Assembly (NCBI GenBank): GCA_012934845.2
Contig: WNNJ02000606.1
Coordinates: 1 to 64,000, forward strand
Source of the DNA: Pomphorhynchus laevis
Taxonomy: Eukaryota; Acanthocephala; Palaeacanthocephala; Echinorhynchida; Pomphorhynchidae
Length of the DNA: 64,000 nucleotides
Direction: 5' to 3'
This document shows positions 44,051-57,500 of the stretch, piece by piece (position 1 is the first letter of the stretch; every line of letters begins with the position of its first letter). The notes below the pieces were generated by a model. That model was not told the DNA's origin and searched no databases. It worked only from the letters and a program-made list of their open reading frames with translations. Position numbers and translations under genes: made by a program.

Positions 44051-44922
44051 ATATCGATATCTCTTAGATTTTTTCAGATTTTATTGTTGATAATGATATA
44101 TAGCAAAAACAGTATTTAAGTATATTTTTTAAGCAGCGGATGGTGATAGACTAGTAAAGAACTGTCAATCCATATGTCCAACAAGACGCTTACCCTCTTT
44201 CTCGAATAGACAATATTAAAGTAGATTTTTTTACACAGCAGCGCAATTCAATCAACGGATTATAAAATTGTGTGATTTCGATACATTCCGAAACGATTTA
44301 CGCTTGATCGCTGAAGATCTTCAAATATAAATTGTTGAATAGAGAAAATCGTCTGAAAGCACTGGTTACTTAATTTGATTTTTTATTTATTTAAGGTTTT
44401 TGTACTCGAGGTGCAATTGTTGAGTTGGGCTGGGTACTTTTTTTGTAGTACGTTTTCTGACATTTATTGTTAAACTATTACGACCACGGCCATAACGTAA
44501 AAACAAGACTAACAAAACTTACACGTAAATTCAGTTTGCAAAAGTTCAATTCAGAGTCAAAATGACAAATTAAATTTTCAATATTACATCTATCTCTATA
44601 AACATTTTTGACTTCAAGATTACACAGCAACTTATATGCAACAAATCAGCACAGTGTCTTCTGCAAATAAAATTTGTTATGGTGTCCGTTACTTACAATT
44701 AATAATTGATGTTTTCTATATGAAAATAATTGTTTTTTTTTCTTTAATTTTCAAAGATAAAATCGATTTGAAAAATCAAAAATTAAAAAATCTATATGCC
44801 AGCTACTATGTAATTGGGATATGTTTGAGCTAGGGTTAGTGTTTGTATCTAAAAAATTAACATGTTACTTTCATAGTGATAACTCGAATATCGAATTTCT
44901 GACTTTAATAATTGTTCCTCTC
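44051..44922. other. No gene recognised
   Basis: AT-rich DNA between the 5' edge of the LINE and the minisatellite. The short ORF 44636-44833 has no recognisable domain. Confidence 0.4.
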
Positions 44923-44956
44923 TTTCCCGTTCTTTCGAACAGGAAAGAACGGGAAA
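44923..44956. repeat. Perfect 14-bp hairpin, 6-nt loop
   Basis: TTTCCCGTTCTTTC at 44923-44936, loop GAACAG, exact complement at 44943-44956. It shares TTTCCCG/CGGGAAA with the inverted-repeat arms that flank the minisatellite just to its right. Confidence 0.9.
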
Positions 44957-44958
44957 AC

Positions 44959-45161
44959 TTTCCCGAATCGATTATTGCTTTAATCTTACAGGCTATTATT
45001 GCCTTAGCCTTACAGGCTATTATTGCCTTAGCCTTACAGGCTATTATTGCTTTAGCCTTACAGGCTATTATTGCCTTAGACTTACAGGCTATTATTGCCT
45101 TAGCCTTACATGCTATTATTGCCTTAGCCTTACAGGCTGAGGCAATAATCGATTCGGGAAA
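44959..45161. repeat. 24-bp minisatellite (7 units) enclosed by a perfect 20-bp inverted repeat
   Basis: The left arm is 44959-44978 (TTTCCCGAATCGATTATTGC) and the right arm is its exact reverse complement at 45142-45161. Between them are seven 24-bp units (44971-45138) of the type attattgccttagccttacag-gct, differing by only one or two bases each. Because 24 is a multiple of 3, long ORFs run through on both strands (for example repeated AIIALALQ on plus, KAIIACKA on minus). They are by-products of the repeat. It lies about 270 bp upstream of the NUP88-like start codon. Confidence 0.9.
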
Positions 45162-45428
45162 ATAAAAGGGCAGATAAAAGGGAACAACGATCAACCTACC
45201 AATACGGCGAATATCATGGAGTACCAGGAAAGAGGAGCAAACTTTATCGGAAACAATTGGCTTGAGAGGTGCCAGCTTAATACTTAATCGATTGGCACCT
45301 AGCGGCATAAAGATTACAAAGCTAAAAATAGTTAAAAAGTTAAAGACTACAAATCTAAAAAATACTTTTTTGTATTAACTTTATTTGCTTAAATTATATC
45401 TTTGATTTAAATCGTTTTTAGACAATTA

Positions 45429-45596
45429 ATGCCTTTACCTACGTTTACAAGCGTACCAAGATATTTGGCAAATCAAGATGACAGCAAAATTACTGCACTT
45501 ACCATTTCTGGCGATTCTATTTATTACTGGAAGAAATCAGATTCTAATGAACAGCAGTCATTGTGCTCAATAAACATCTCTTTCGGATTTACAAAG
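45429..45596 (+). CDS. NUP88: NUP88-like exon 1
   Basis: ATG at 45429; the peptide is MPLPTFTSVPRYLANQDDSK, then ITALTISGDSIYYWKKSDSN and a hydrophobic strand to FGFTK. It parallels the start of the human propeller (NVVFGLGGELFLWDGEDSS). It ends in phase 0 at AAG|gtaact. An AG at 45420-45421 just upstream could be a 5' UTR acceptor. Confidence 0.7.
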
Positions 45597-48500
45597 GTAA
45601 CTTTCGTGACTGAGCAAGAATAATTTCTATTGGTATTTAGAGCGTTCAACTGCAAAATATATCAAAATCGTTCATCCCTTTAGCAATAGTTGCTCACAGC
45701 ATAAGAAACCTCTTTATTGTCTACAATTCGTCCACGGTTTTTCTAGTGGATTGGCAGAGTGGGAATTCAACGTGGGTTCCATATTCATTTTGCTTAACAT
45801 AATTATGTAAAAAATAAAGGGTTAAGATATTAATTGGACAAAATGCAAATCCATATATGTAGCGTTGATCGCCAAATTATTCATTAATAAATATTGTATT
45901 AGAATCACATTATATAGATCAACATCTTTAACATTTGAGTAATTGTTATATACTCTTAAACGATACGATATGAATTGATACAAAATGCACTTCTCTTAAT
46001 TAAATTAAAATCCATAAATAATAAATATATTGAATATATTTATTATTGAATAATAAATACAATAGAAAGATCCCACTAAATCAAAATTATTTAAATTTAC
46101 AAATTTTTTTATTAAATCATTCCGAATCTGTCTTCAATTAAGGTAAACTATTAAGATAGCTATCTGATCAAGATAAAATTATAACAGATTTTTAAAAAAT
46201 TTGTGGTTAAGTAGGTTTGCAGGCTATAGTAATTAAAATATTTGTAATAATTAAAATTTTCTAGCAATTAAAATATAAATGTGTTGACGTTTTAACTCAG
46301 ATTTGTGGAGATTATCTGAAAGAATTCAAATCAAAATTATATTGTTTATCAACCAGGCGATAAGGGGAAATTAGCAATTATTGTCTTTCTAAGTGGAAAT
46401 AATTGTAAAGAAAAGTCAATTGTCTCTTATAACCAAATATTTTTTACTCAATATTGCTCTCAAAATAATCTCTTACCTCATATTATTTTATAAATTTGTT
46501 GTTTACTCATAAAAATGATTAACTGATCAGAGAGTTGAGTGAATTGAATTTTATTGAAATCAAATTTTCGATATGTCATGAACAGTTGTTCATTTTGAAC
46601 AACAAAATGAACAAACACCACATTATTAACCTAATATTATTTTATAAATTTGTTGTTCACGAATAAAAAGTATTAATTGATCAAAGAGGAGAGTGGATTG
46701 AATTTTTATTGAAATTGAATTTTCGATAGCTAACTGCGATCATCATCAGGATAAAAATATATAAAACAGTTTTAAATATTGCTTATTATATATTAACATA
46801 TCGCTGAAGTGAAAACGACTAGTTGTGCCTATTTTTCATGAACATATCAAACTGAAATTCACAATCAACAACAAAATGAACAAAAACAACGAGATAAAAA
46901 CATAAAAGCAATAAAAATAACAAAATAAACTATTCAAAACAAAATTAACTGTCGAATTGATTAAAAAACAGTAGATAATTTTATATAATGAATAAACTAT
47001 AAACTACAATTCCAAAATATTGGTTAATAAATCTAAAACGTATATTATTAAGCATCAATGTATTATGACTTTTTTACATAAAAATACTGTGTGTATTTTA
47101 CGTTCAAGAACGTAATTCTCCACTGAAATCAATATTATTTTATAAATTAGTTTTTCACTAATAAAAAGTATTAACTGATCCAAATATAGATAATTGCATT
47201 TATATTGAAATCGAATTTTTAAAAATTTCCAGTATTTTTATTTCCAGTCAGAAATAAAAATACGTATTTATATTCTATTTGGTAGTTAGCCTTAGCATCG
47301 TTAACTTGAGATTTTGTACTCAAATAATGGTTTGTTTTACTAGAATAAAGAAAAAATATTTCCTTTTATTTTTAAAAAATACGATATTTTGATAGCTCAT
47401 GTTATCCTCACAGGATTAAAATTGTAATCCTTATGATAGCAGGTGCTGTCGAAATATTTAATTTTTAAATAAAGGGAAATATTTTTAAATAAAGATATTA
47501 TAAAGAAGTTTAATTTTTAAATATACAACAAATCGTAAAATGAATATATATATTTGAATATACAAATCGCAAAATGAATTATTTTGTTTAAAAATATCTT
47601 ATGCTGATCCATTTTATTGTCAAATGATATATTTATTAAATTAAAAGATGAGCAATAATCATTTTAAATTGATAAAGGTTCAATTGTGAAATAAATTGTA
47701 ACAGAATAAATACTTCGAGTTTAAATAAGCAAATTAAACATATATTGTTAAAATTTAATTTATAATTTAAAGTTTTAATATCTTTAAGAAAATAAATATT
47801 TTGAATTTATTAATATATTGTTAATTAAACAAGTATATAGTTGCAAACAAAATCAATATTTTACAAACAGAATGAGTTACGCCAGCGGTATGAATTATTA
47901 TAATGCATAATGTTTAAAGATAGAATTTGTACAAAAATAAAGACAATATAAATGTAATTTGTGATTTGTTTCGGCCGATGAAGATTATGAAATCAAATTG
48001 ACATCTTATAGCTTCATCTGAAACTAATTAAGGAACCGAATTTTAATGTAAATTTTAGATTAAAAATAATAGTAATAATAAAGATAAAGGTAATAATATA
48101 TTTATATAATATTATATTTTTATAATATTTATGTTTGTTTATTATATTTTTATACAATCTTAAGAGCGTCAAAATGCGTATTATTTAAAATTATAAATTA
48201 TTAAAATTTAATAATAATTTAATTTAATAATATATGTTAATTATAATAATTAAAATATTTCGTCTACCTACAAATGTCTTTAATATAACATAACTAATCA
48301 TATGATAGTGATCTGATAGCTAATTGTGAATAAACAAAGATTTCACTTTCTAAGAATTAACAAAAGTCGTTTATTTAAAAGCATAAAATATAAAATTTTT
48401 ACGATATTTGTATATTTTATAAATTAAATTTAAGCTTGATAAACATACAAATATGTATTTTGATGACTCATTATTTTATTTTGTATGGATCAATCTAATT

Positions 48501-51500
48501 TCATCCGTAATTTTACACCAATTTAACTAATTTTATAATACATTTAATTTGAATTATTGCATTCTTGTTAATGATATTTATATAAATGTTTACGAAAGAG
48601 TTTCGCTTATTCATTTGTTCATTTGATTTTAAGTTGTAGCTGCACGCCGTTGTGTTCAAAACTGATGCAATCAAAAAAGAGACTAAGAATTCTAAGTTGC
48701 AAGTGGGCTCCAATACTGAATGATAATGCAGAAAGCTTTTGCTCAGAAATATGTGTCGTTCTTTTTTCGGATAACAAATGCCGGTAAAATAAAAATTGTC
48801 TATTAAAATTGTCAAAAAGTAAGATGGACTGTTTTGGACAAATCACTTTCATAGCTAATAGACATATTTAACGAAACAACTCAAGCAAATTTATATTAAA
48901 CACCTAATATGTAAAATATCAAGATGCACATTTTTTTGAACTTTAAGAATAGCTCTAATATAATGATATAACTTCAATACAACATTTTAATTAACTTCTA
49001 TATAATTTTATATTCAAAATAAATATTAAGTTATATATTTTTATATTTTAAATTAGATATAATAATATATTAATTATATTATAACATATTAATTATATTA
49101 TATCATGACGGCGTTTGCACTATTATTCTACGTAAAATAAAAAATCGCCGCTAAACGATCTCCTTGGTTATTTGGAAAAGTTACACCTAGAATTTATTTA
49201 GCTCTAAATAGTTAATAAAAGAGAAAATATATCACCAGTTAGTGAACCAGAAAATCTTTGGTTTTTAGATATTGCTGTCCGGCCATTTCTAGTGTGGTGG
49301 CATAGTTCTGCTAAAACCGTCAAAGTGAAAACAAATCATTTTTATTAAATTTTCCATCAGACAATATTTTTGCTCTATGACTTAAATGATTTACAATTTG
49401 TTTTAGTCTCTAGCTATACTTAAACAATGTTTTTTGTAATTATTCAATAACTTTGTAGATTATTACTTAAATGCCAAATGTGAAAGGACGCTCTTTTTAT
49501 TATAAAAATAGCATTTTTTTACAAATTCTATAACGATATCATTATATTTTAAATATCGACATTATTTTTTAATATAATATTATTTATATAATTTAACTTG
49601 ATTACATCTGTGAGCTGAAATTCTTCTGATTGTGACACGACATTATCCTCACAGGTATTGTTCCTATTCTTGATACAGCAGGACGCTACTAATCAGTCTG
49701 GGTGGGTCTCATCAGCTGCTGACCCAGACCTACATTTCACGTTTCGACCCTTATTTTCTGCTTTCTCCGTACACTGGTGCTGATCGAATTAGAACTCGGG
49801 ACGTCTGTATCGCGATTCAACGCTACATCCACTCAGCTGGCTGCTCCAGTGGTGTAGATACACATTTCTGTATATTTTTATATTTTTTATATTTTTTATT
49901 ATATTTTGAATATCCAGTAAAACGTTTTGCTCTATGACTTAAATGTAAATAAATAAAGACTTTCTTAACTACACAAAAAACATGATAACATGCAACAAAC
50001 AAGATCAGACATAACAATAGAAAGTCAAGTCGAACAGCAGCTCATCAGTCTTTAAACTCTTTTTATTCAAAAAAGAGTTGAATAAAAGCAGCTCCTCAGG
50101 TCCATGGGATCTAAGCCCTCCCCTAAACGATCCAACACGCTGTATTCCGACTGAACCACCCGGGGTCTTTCTTTATATTTATTTATATAATTATTTAGAT
50201 TTTTTATTATATTTTAATAAAACATTTTACAGTAAAACGTTTTGCTCTATTACTTGAATGATTTAATTTGTTTATATTCAACTTAATAACCTAGATTTAA
50301 GTATGAATAGTTTTTCAATGGAATACGTTCACTGTAAAAGTGATGTTGTCATGATTATGTATTTGGAAATACGGACCTTAAAATACCATATGGGTCTGAT
50401 ACAAGCCTTTCTCTATATCTACCAATTTTGTAGAAGCAAAATTGGTACAAAATTTGAAGAAGCGGTAATTGTCATTACATTTCAATAACGCATATTTTTA
50501 TTTAACGTTTAATTACGCAAACATTGTAATGTTAATTATTAATAGAATCTATTTAATTACGTTTTATTAATAATTTTTAATTAATTTAAATGGTTGAATT
50601 TAGTTGCTTTACTTGCGATTCTCCTCAAATTGTATTGAATGAGGTTGATCTGTCAGATCCCGAGGACAAACTGGATAATGATGGATTAGGATTTCTTTCC
50701 GATATATCATGTAAGTATCGAAAGTGTGATCATCTTCAATGTTACAATAATCTTAGATTATTTGCTAGTACCAAACATTTGCGATTTCCTATCCGAGATA
50801 AAAACTTCTTTTACTATTTTTCTTATTTTCGTATAATCTTGTATTTTAATTGTAAAAAATATGATGTATGATACGCTAAAATATTTTTTAAATTACTCTT
50901 TATATAATTAATATAATTATTAATTAATATAATCAAGTATTACTTATAAAATTAAAAACTAAAATTATTAATTAATAAATTAAATGATTAATTAAATTAA
51001 TTAAATTAAATTAATTAATTTAATTAAATTTATTTTTAATTATCAAATTAAAAATAAATATTTTATTAGTCATATTTAATTACATGTTAATAACTGCGTA
51101 TTTTTATCTATTGATATTTAATATTCACTGCAGCTCTACTAAAAGGCCAGTAAAAAACAAATTTAGTTTTGAAAAACTTAATAAATTTTATGTTTTTGCG
51201 ATAAGATTTTTATAGTTTTAAATATCTATTTTGAAACGTTTAGATCATACATGTTGATTATTTTCTATATGCATTTGTATTTTTAGTTGATCGTGCAATT
51301 TGTATGGATTTTGGTAAGCCGATCGCTACCGTAACCTGCGACAGCAATCCTAAAAACGCATGCATTACTCGTATTCCTTTGTTCATACTAAAAAGTAGTG
51401 GTGAAATCTTCTGTGCTCTCTTTGTATCATTGATACAAAGGTACTATACATTTTTATACACTCTTGTATATGTGCTTGTTCTTTAGCTCGTATCAATTGT

Positions 51501-54500
51501 TCGGGCCACTATTTATTGAGTCGTATCCTGAGAAACCGACATACTGGCCGTATGAATTCATTTGCTTACAAACTGATATTCCTATATTGGCAATTGTTTA
51601 TAAAGGGCAGGAATGTCGTGCAGTTGATCATTGCGTCGTATTCTTCGAGGTATACATTAGAATGAATTAAGGTTTTTAATCGTTCACCACCTGTCAAAAT
51701 AGAAATAATGGCGAATTTGTGGTAACAAGATGTGACTTGATAATTTTTATAGTAAATTTTCTTAACTAGCGATTTGTTGAAAATAAATTTGTAAAAAATA
51801 TTAAAATAATAAGATTTGATTATTTGTTTCGCATTAAATAAAATTTAATACGAAAATTAGGTTTTCATAAAATTTAAAAATTTAATCGCTCACACGATTT
51901 TAAAAGAAATTATACGTATGAAGAAATTATCTTTTATTAATAAAGAAATTTATTTGATTGTGTGTTCATGCCCGATTGGATTTCAATATTTGACTTGGTT
52001 CCATAATTTTTTGATTTAAAACATTTAAATGCTTAAGTGAATGCTTATGCGGCATGTACGAATTGATAATCGCGTTTTTGATTTAAAATCTCTAAAAATG
52101 TAAAGATTTTAAATCTTTGTTTTTGATGGATATTAATCTAATTTGAATGAATGCATGTGCAAGCGAAAAATAATTGCTACTACGTGAACAATTTTAGAGT
52201 CGTACTGTCTTTACACATAAAATGACTGTATTTCTATGACTAATAAATTCACTCTCGATAACAAATTAGTCTGCTGAATGTAAAAGTCTGGCTGAACTCA
52301 AATGAGAAGCAACTTTATAATAATGTCAAAATGACGCTTTATACTCTACTTAGAGGTCAGGTGATCGTATTAACTTTACAAGCAACATGTCAAAATTATT
52401 CTTAATACTCTATGATGCTTAATACTTTAATCTTTGATTATTAATCTTAGAGGTCAGGTAATCGTATTAAGAGATTCAAGGCTATTTTAATCCTTGATTA
52501 TTTTAGATTTACTTTATCAGTTTGCTAATGGCGAACATTTGCAAGTTCCTAACTGAGATAAAAACTTTTATTATTTTATTGTTTCTTTTATTTTTATTAC
52601 TTTATTAGTCTGCTAGTCTAAAACATTTGCGATTTCATAAAAACTTCATTAAACTTCTTTAAGGACGGGAAAATTCGAGCAGTCTGAAATATTGCATATT
52701 AAACCAATATTGCATATTAAACTTCAAAGTTGTATACAAATTGCTTAAATGATCGTTCTGTTGAGAGTAATTTTGTCTACAAAGTAAGTTTAACTTCATG
52801 TAAATCTTGACTTGTAGGAATATGAGATGACTCGAAATGTACATTTAGTAATACACACATTTTTTAAGTAAAAATGTGTGTATATTAATCACTTTCCATA
52901 CCCGTGATTAATACTAACATTAATACTGTGAGATGATAAGCCTCAAATATAAAACCTACATTGATTGCATCAGAGTTAATCTGCCTACTGAATTGATCAC
53001 GAAGTGATTTGATGTCGTTGAAGTTCTTTTCAGAATGCATAACTTTATTCCTATAGATTTATGTTTTCTGATCGGTTCCCATATACCTATGTAAGAAAAT
53101 AAAATGCAAGAAAATAAGGTACATAAACCATAATTGTACATGAATTATGAGACTAGTCCTACTTTTGAAGAAAGAGATGACTAGCCTTTAAATCTCTTTT
53201 AATTAATACTAATTTTGTATCAACCAAGAAATTCAAAATTTGTATCTAATTCGCTAATTATATCAGCCTCTGACATTTTGAGAGAAAAATAGCAGCACAG
53301 AATCACTAGAAAATGAGTGTTTCTCAAAAAAACCATTATTTTATAAATAAACTTTCCAAAACTCGCTTCAAGACTACTGAGGCTTCACCGATTTGACTAC
53401 CCTTTATCCGTTGCATTTTTCTATCGAAATTATAACAAACGTTTTTAATATCATTATAATAGCGAATTTATCGAAAAAATGTGCTACACCGAAACTCAGC
53501 AAACGATATAAACCATAAAGGTTATACATAGCGTTTAAAGGATGTATTATTGTGCACTCGGTGCTCGCCGAAGTTGTTGTAGGAGTCAAGTATCTTTTTG
53601 ATTGTTTCATATCATGTACATTTATTGTACATTCATTCATGTACATCGATTTACCCTAGGAATCAGGTCTCTATTATCGCAATAATTTACTCTTTATATT
53701 TGAATACTGATTCCATCAAAACAGTGCGCCGAATAAATAGGAACAAAGCAACATCAGAGATAGTTTTGTTCATCTATTTCGATGAATGTTATTATTCGTG
53801 ATCTAAAACCGATCGTAATGATTTAATTTTCATAACTTCCAAAACTTGTTATTGAGTTCACGTTAATGCTTTTTTTTCATATTTAGATAAATCCGCAAAA
53901 AGCAATAAGCTTTTATATTAATCTAAAACTTTAACTTATGTGATATCAAGCGTATGATACGCTTAATATCACATAATATATATAGTATAGCGATTCCTCT
54001 CCTTCTTTAGGGAAATCGCTATAATATATAAAATATTAACAGTTTAGTCGATTTCCGAACAGTTTGTAAAAATAAGTGTTCGGAACATCCGTAAAAATGG
54101 CATTGAATGCTCTGAACGCTGCTTGAGTAATTGATTTCGCTATTGACAGACAGATCATTGAAACGTGCGTTTATTGTTGTGATAAACGTTCCCATGACAT
54201 ACGCTCGAACTAATCTCTTAATAGAAAATGTTGGTACATCTGGCAAGATGAAATAGTACTCAACCTTGCTTAAAGTTAAGCGATCTCCGATTGAAGTGCC
54301 CTCACCTTCTTGGAAAGTTAGCTCATTACAAAAGGGCAATATATTTGCGTGTAAGGATATCTTTGAGCATTTTTTTTACATACTCTTGTTCGATCAGCCG
54401 AACGCCTACCAATACCGGACAGTAAGTCGTTGGACATGGTGTCATTGATCCAGGCCTGCTGAAAAGTATAAGGTCGATGCTAAGGAAGTTGGTGTTTAAA

Positions 54501-57500
54501 TTATATTCAAGCAACAAACATCATTACATGTGGTACAAAGTCTGCATAGTTTTCATACAAAAACAATCAGAATCCATTTATATATTAGTTAGGTTTTCAA
54601 ACTGTTTTTCGTAAGTTCGACAATTTCATGAATTTCTTTATTCAAACATATGCAATAAGCATAATTATGCGCAAGAGACTTGATTACTTATAGATCCAAA
54701 CAGCCTGATAAAGAATAAACTTTCTTACTTGTCGAATGAGAGAACAATTGTAGACTGAATAAAACATAATATATGCAATCTACCCTCAGCAATTTGCGGT
54801 TAAACGTACAGGTTCTGTAATTCACAGCGATTTTGCTTTCGGATTTTTTATAATTTCAGCATTTGGTCAATTTCTTTGGCCATTTGTAGCAGGAAACGCT
54901 AACATTCCTATTAACTGGTTGATATTTAAAATAAGAACTAACGATTATAAATATATATTGTCATCTTATAAAATAAGAGGAGAGATGATACAATATAGCT
55001 GGTAATTAAATTTAAAATAGCAACGCCAGTTACGAGTTTTCGTTTTTATTTCATGATGATTGAATGCAGACAACTTAATTCAACAAGCATCTTCTAGCGC
55101 TAGAAACTAATTGTGGTAATTTATAATTTGTATATACTATATTAATGGGTATTAAATGAGTACGATTGTCTTTAAATGCGTTTGAGAAGCATTTTTAGCG
55201 TATCATTTAGAGTCATTTGAAACCTGAATCAAGAATTCACAGATTTACGGGATTTGCGAGATAGAAATGAACGGAAAGCTCCTGGAATAACTGACGATAT
55301 TGTATTACCAAATTGTGAAATAAAATTAAAAACCAATACAGCACAAATATCTGTATAAACAGATAACTGTTTAAGCAGTCAGTCCTAATCGATTTACGTA
55401 TGTAAACCCTACGACGTCCATTTCATATTTTTCACGCCCAGATATGATTATAATCAACACGAGTAATTGGTAAAGTTTCGCGATTCGTTAGAAGAACACT
55501 TGGAGAATGTCGAGTAAACTTTATATTGATATATACCCATCTTTTTAAGGCATTTATCTCCTCTATATTTCACGACTAAATTATAAATTATAATTTAAAT
55601 GTTTATAAATGATTTGCATACATAAATCGATTACTATTTGTTGTTTAAAGGGTTATCTGTTCATATTTGCGCCGTACTATTTTTGAATTTCATTATAAAG
55701 CATTTGTCGGGATAAAATTTATTCAAAAATTAAATTTGTACGTTTTCCTCATCATAAGCATCACATGTGTTTATGCATTATAAATTTAACATTCACAATT
55801 TAATTATTGAAAATTATTAAATTAAATAATTATTAAATTAATTGAATATTAATTAATTAAATAGTTAATTATTAGATAATTAATTATTAAATTATCACAA
55901 TTTAATTATTGATCTAATTATTGAAAACAGTCATTAGCGATATTGCTGTATAAAGTATTAAAGTATAATACTTTAATTATTATACTTTAATTATAATATA
56001 ATTAAAGTATTTTTTAATATAAATTATAGATTTTTTTAAAAATTGATATTTTTACTGCTACTGTCATCATCTTCAGAATTTTATAAAACAAACTGTTAAA
56101 AATGACTGGCTCAGAAATGACTTGATGTACTTGACTGAATTATCGAAATAAGCATCGCATATACAAACCAACAAAAAATAAATTGTTTGTTCTTTTATTG
56201 TTTTGCAACAATAAAAGTTAAAATTATGTGAACATTTTTAAAACCTAACGCTTGCTAATTTTAATTAAAAAAATATAGTTTCCTTTTCACTCATTTTTAA
56301 CAACTCCCATTATCTTGTTACTGAAATTAATGTGTTTAAATCGAAATTGTAATATGACGTCAACAGATTTAGACGTCAGGGCCACTTATATAATAGAAAT
56401 TGCCGCTTTGTTACTCAATTTTTATCTGTTGTAGGATGATGGTAAACAGCAACGTCTTAAAGGCAAAGTTTATGAAACAATAGATATTAATACTGCCAGC
56501 ACGGATATCTCAATTGTCAAAGGTAGTCTTTATAATAATGACATGTAAAACTTGGCTTTTTTAGATCCAACATTTTGCGAAAGATACTTTTTATATTCAA
56601 ATGCTGACCTAATTGCTGTTGATTTGCAATGGTCTTGGTTGTTTTCAAAGACTATACCCAACGGTAAATAAACTATTAAATTACTTTGATCAATTTGTTC
56701 AACTGTACTGTGAAATTTAATAAAATCTATGGAGATGATATTAATCAATTTAATCATTCAGCTTTTTTATGCAAGCACCAAAACAGTTTAAAATTATAAT
56801 ATTTTATTTTTTAGTTTTAAAATAAAATCAAAAATATTTTTGTATTTCAATATTTTTGTTATTTTTAGAAATCAAGAAAAAAATTCAATTTTTCAAATAA
56901 TTCAAATAAAAAATATTTAATCTTGAATGGCTCTTATTTAAGATTCTGGTTGTGACATTTTGGTAAATATGAAAAACTTTTAAAAATTTAATACAACGAG
57001 GTGCAAAGTAATAATATTAAATAATATTACTAATTATTATTTTTATAATTGTTTAATAGTTATTTATATGTATATATTTATTGATTAAATAATAATTTTA
57101 ATTTGATAAATTAACCTGAAGTAAAAAATGTGTTGAATAAAGTATAATTACTTCGTAAGCTGATTTAACAACCTTATATTTAAAAAATGTATTTTTTAAA
57201 ATTGAGTCTCTACAAAGTCAATATAAAACAGTCGATATCAAAAAATTCAATATAGGTGTGATCTATTAAACTTGCTAATGATTTCCCCATCAATCAGTTT
57301 ATTAACCTATTGATGATAGGTTTATTAACCTCTTGTTCTATTTTCTCCTTAAGTTGTTCGCTTAATGCATCCATGTTTCTATTTTTAGCCAATTTTTATA
57401 GTGTGTTTTATCCCATTTACAATTCTATTGCATTTTAATGATAAATCTAAATCTTTTAAAGATTTAAAAACAATAATACTTTTATCCTTAAAAGCAATTA

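Noticed and set aside
44959-45161. CRISPR-like array
   Set aside because: The units are contiguous with no unique spacers, and the DNA is eukaryotic.
44821-45308. Two long ORFs over the minisatellite (AIIALALQ and KAIIACKA repeats)
   Set aside because: Both strands are open only because the 24-bp unit is a multiple of three.
50434-50464. 31-nt candidate micro-exon (SKIGTKFEEA) in the NUP88-like gene
   Set aside because: It has splice-like ends, but its length breaks the phase between exons 3 and 4, which join in phase without it. It is also half of an 11-bp inverted repeat (CCAATTTTG/CAAAATTGG).
50711-50871. Continuation of the open frame after exon 4 (CDHLQCYNNLRLF...)
   Set aside because: A strong donor (tcat|gtaagt) ends the exon earlier, the phases match, and the human order then fits. 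Related short stretches at 52521 and 52611 suggest an intronic repeat.
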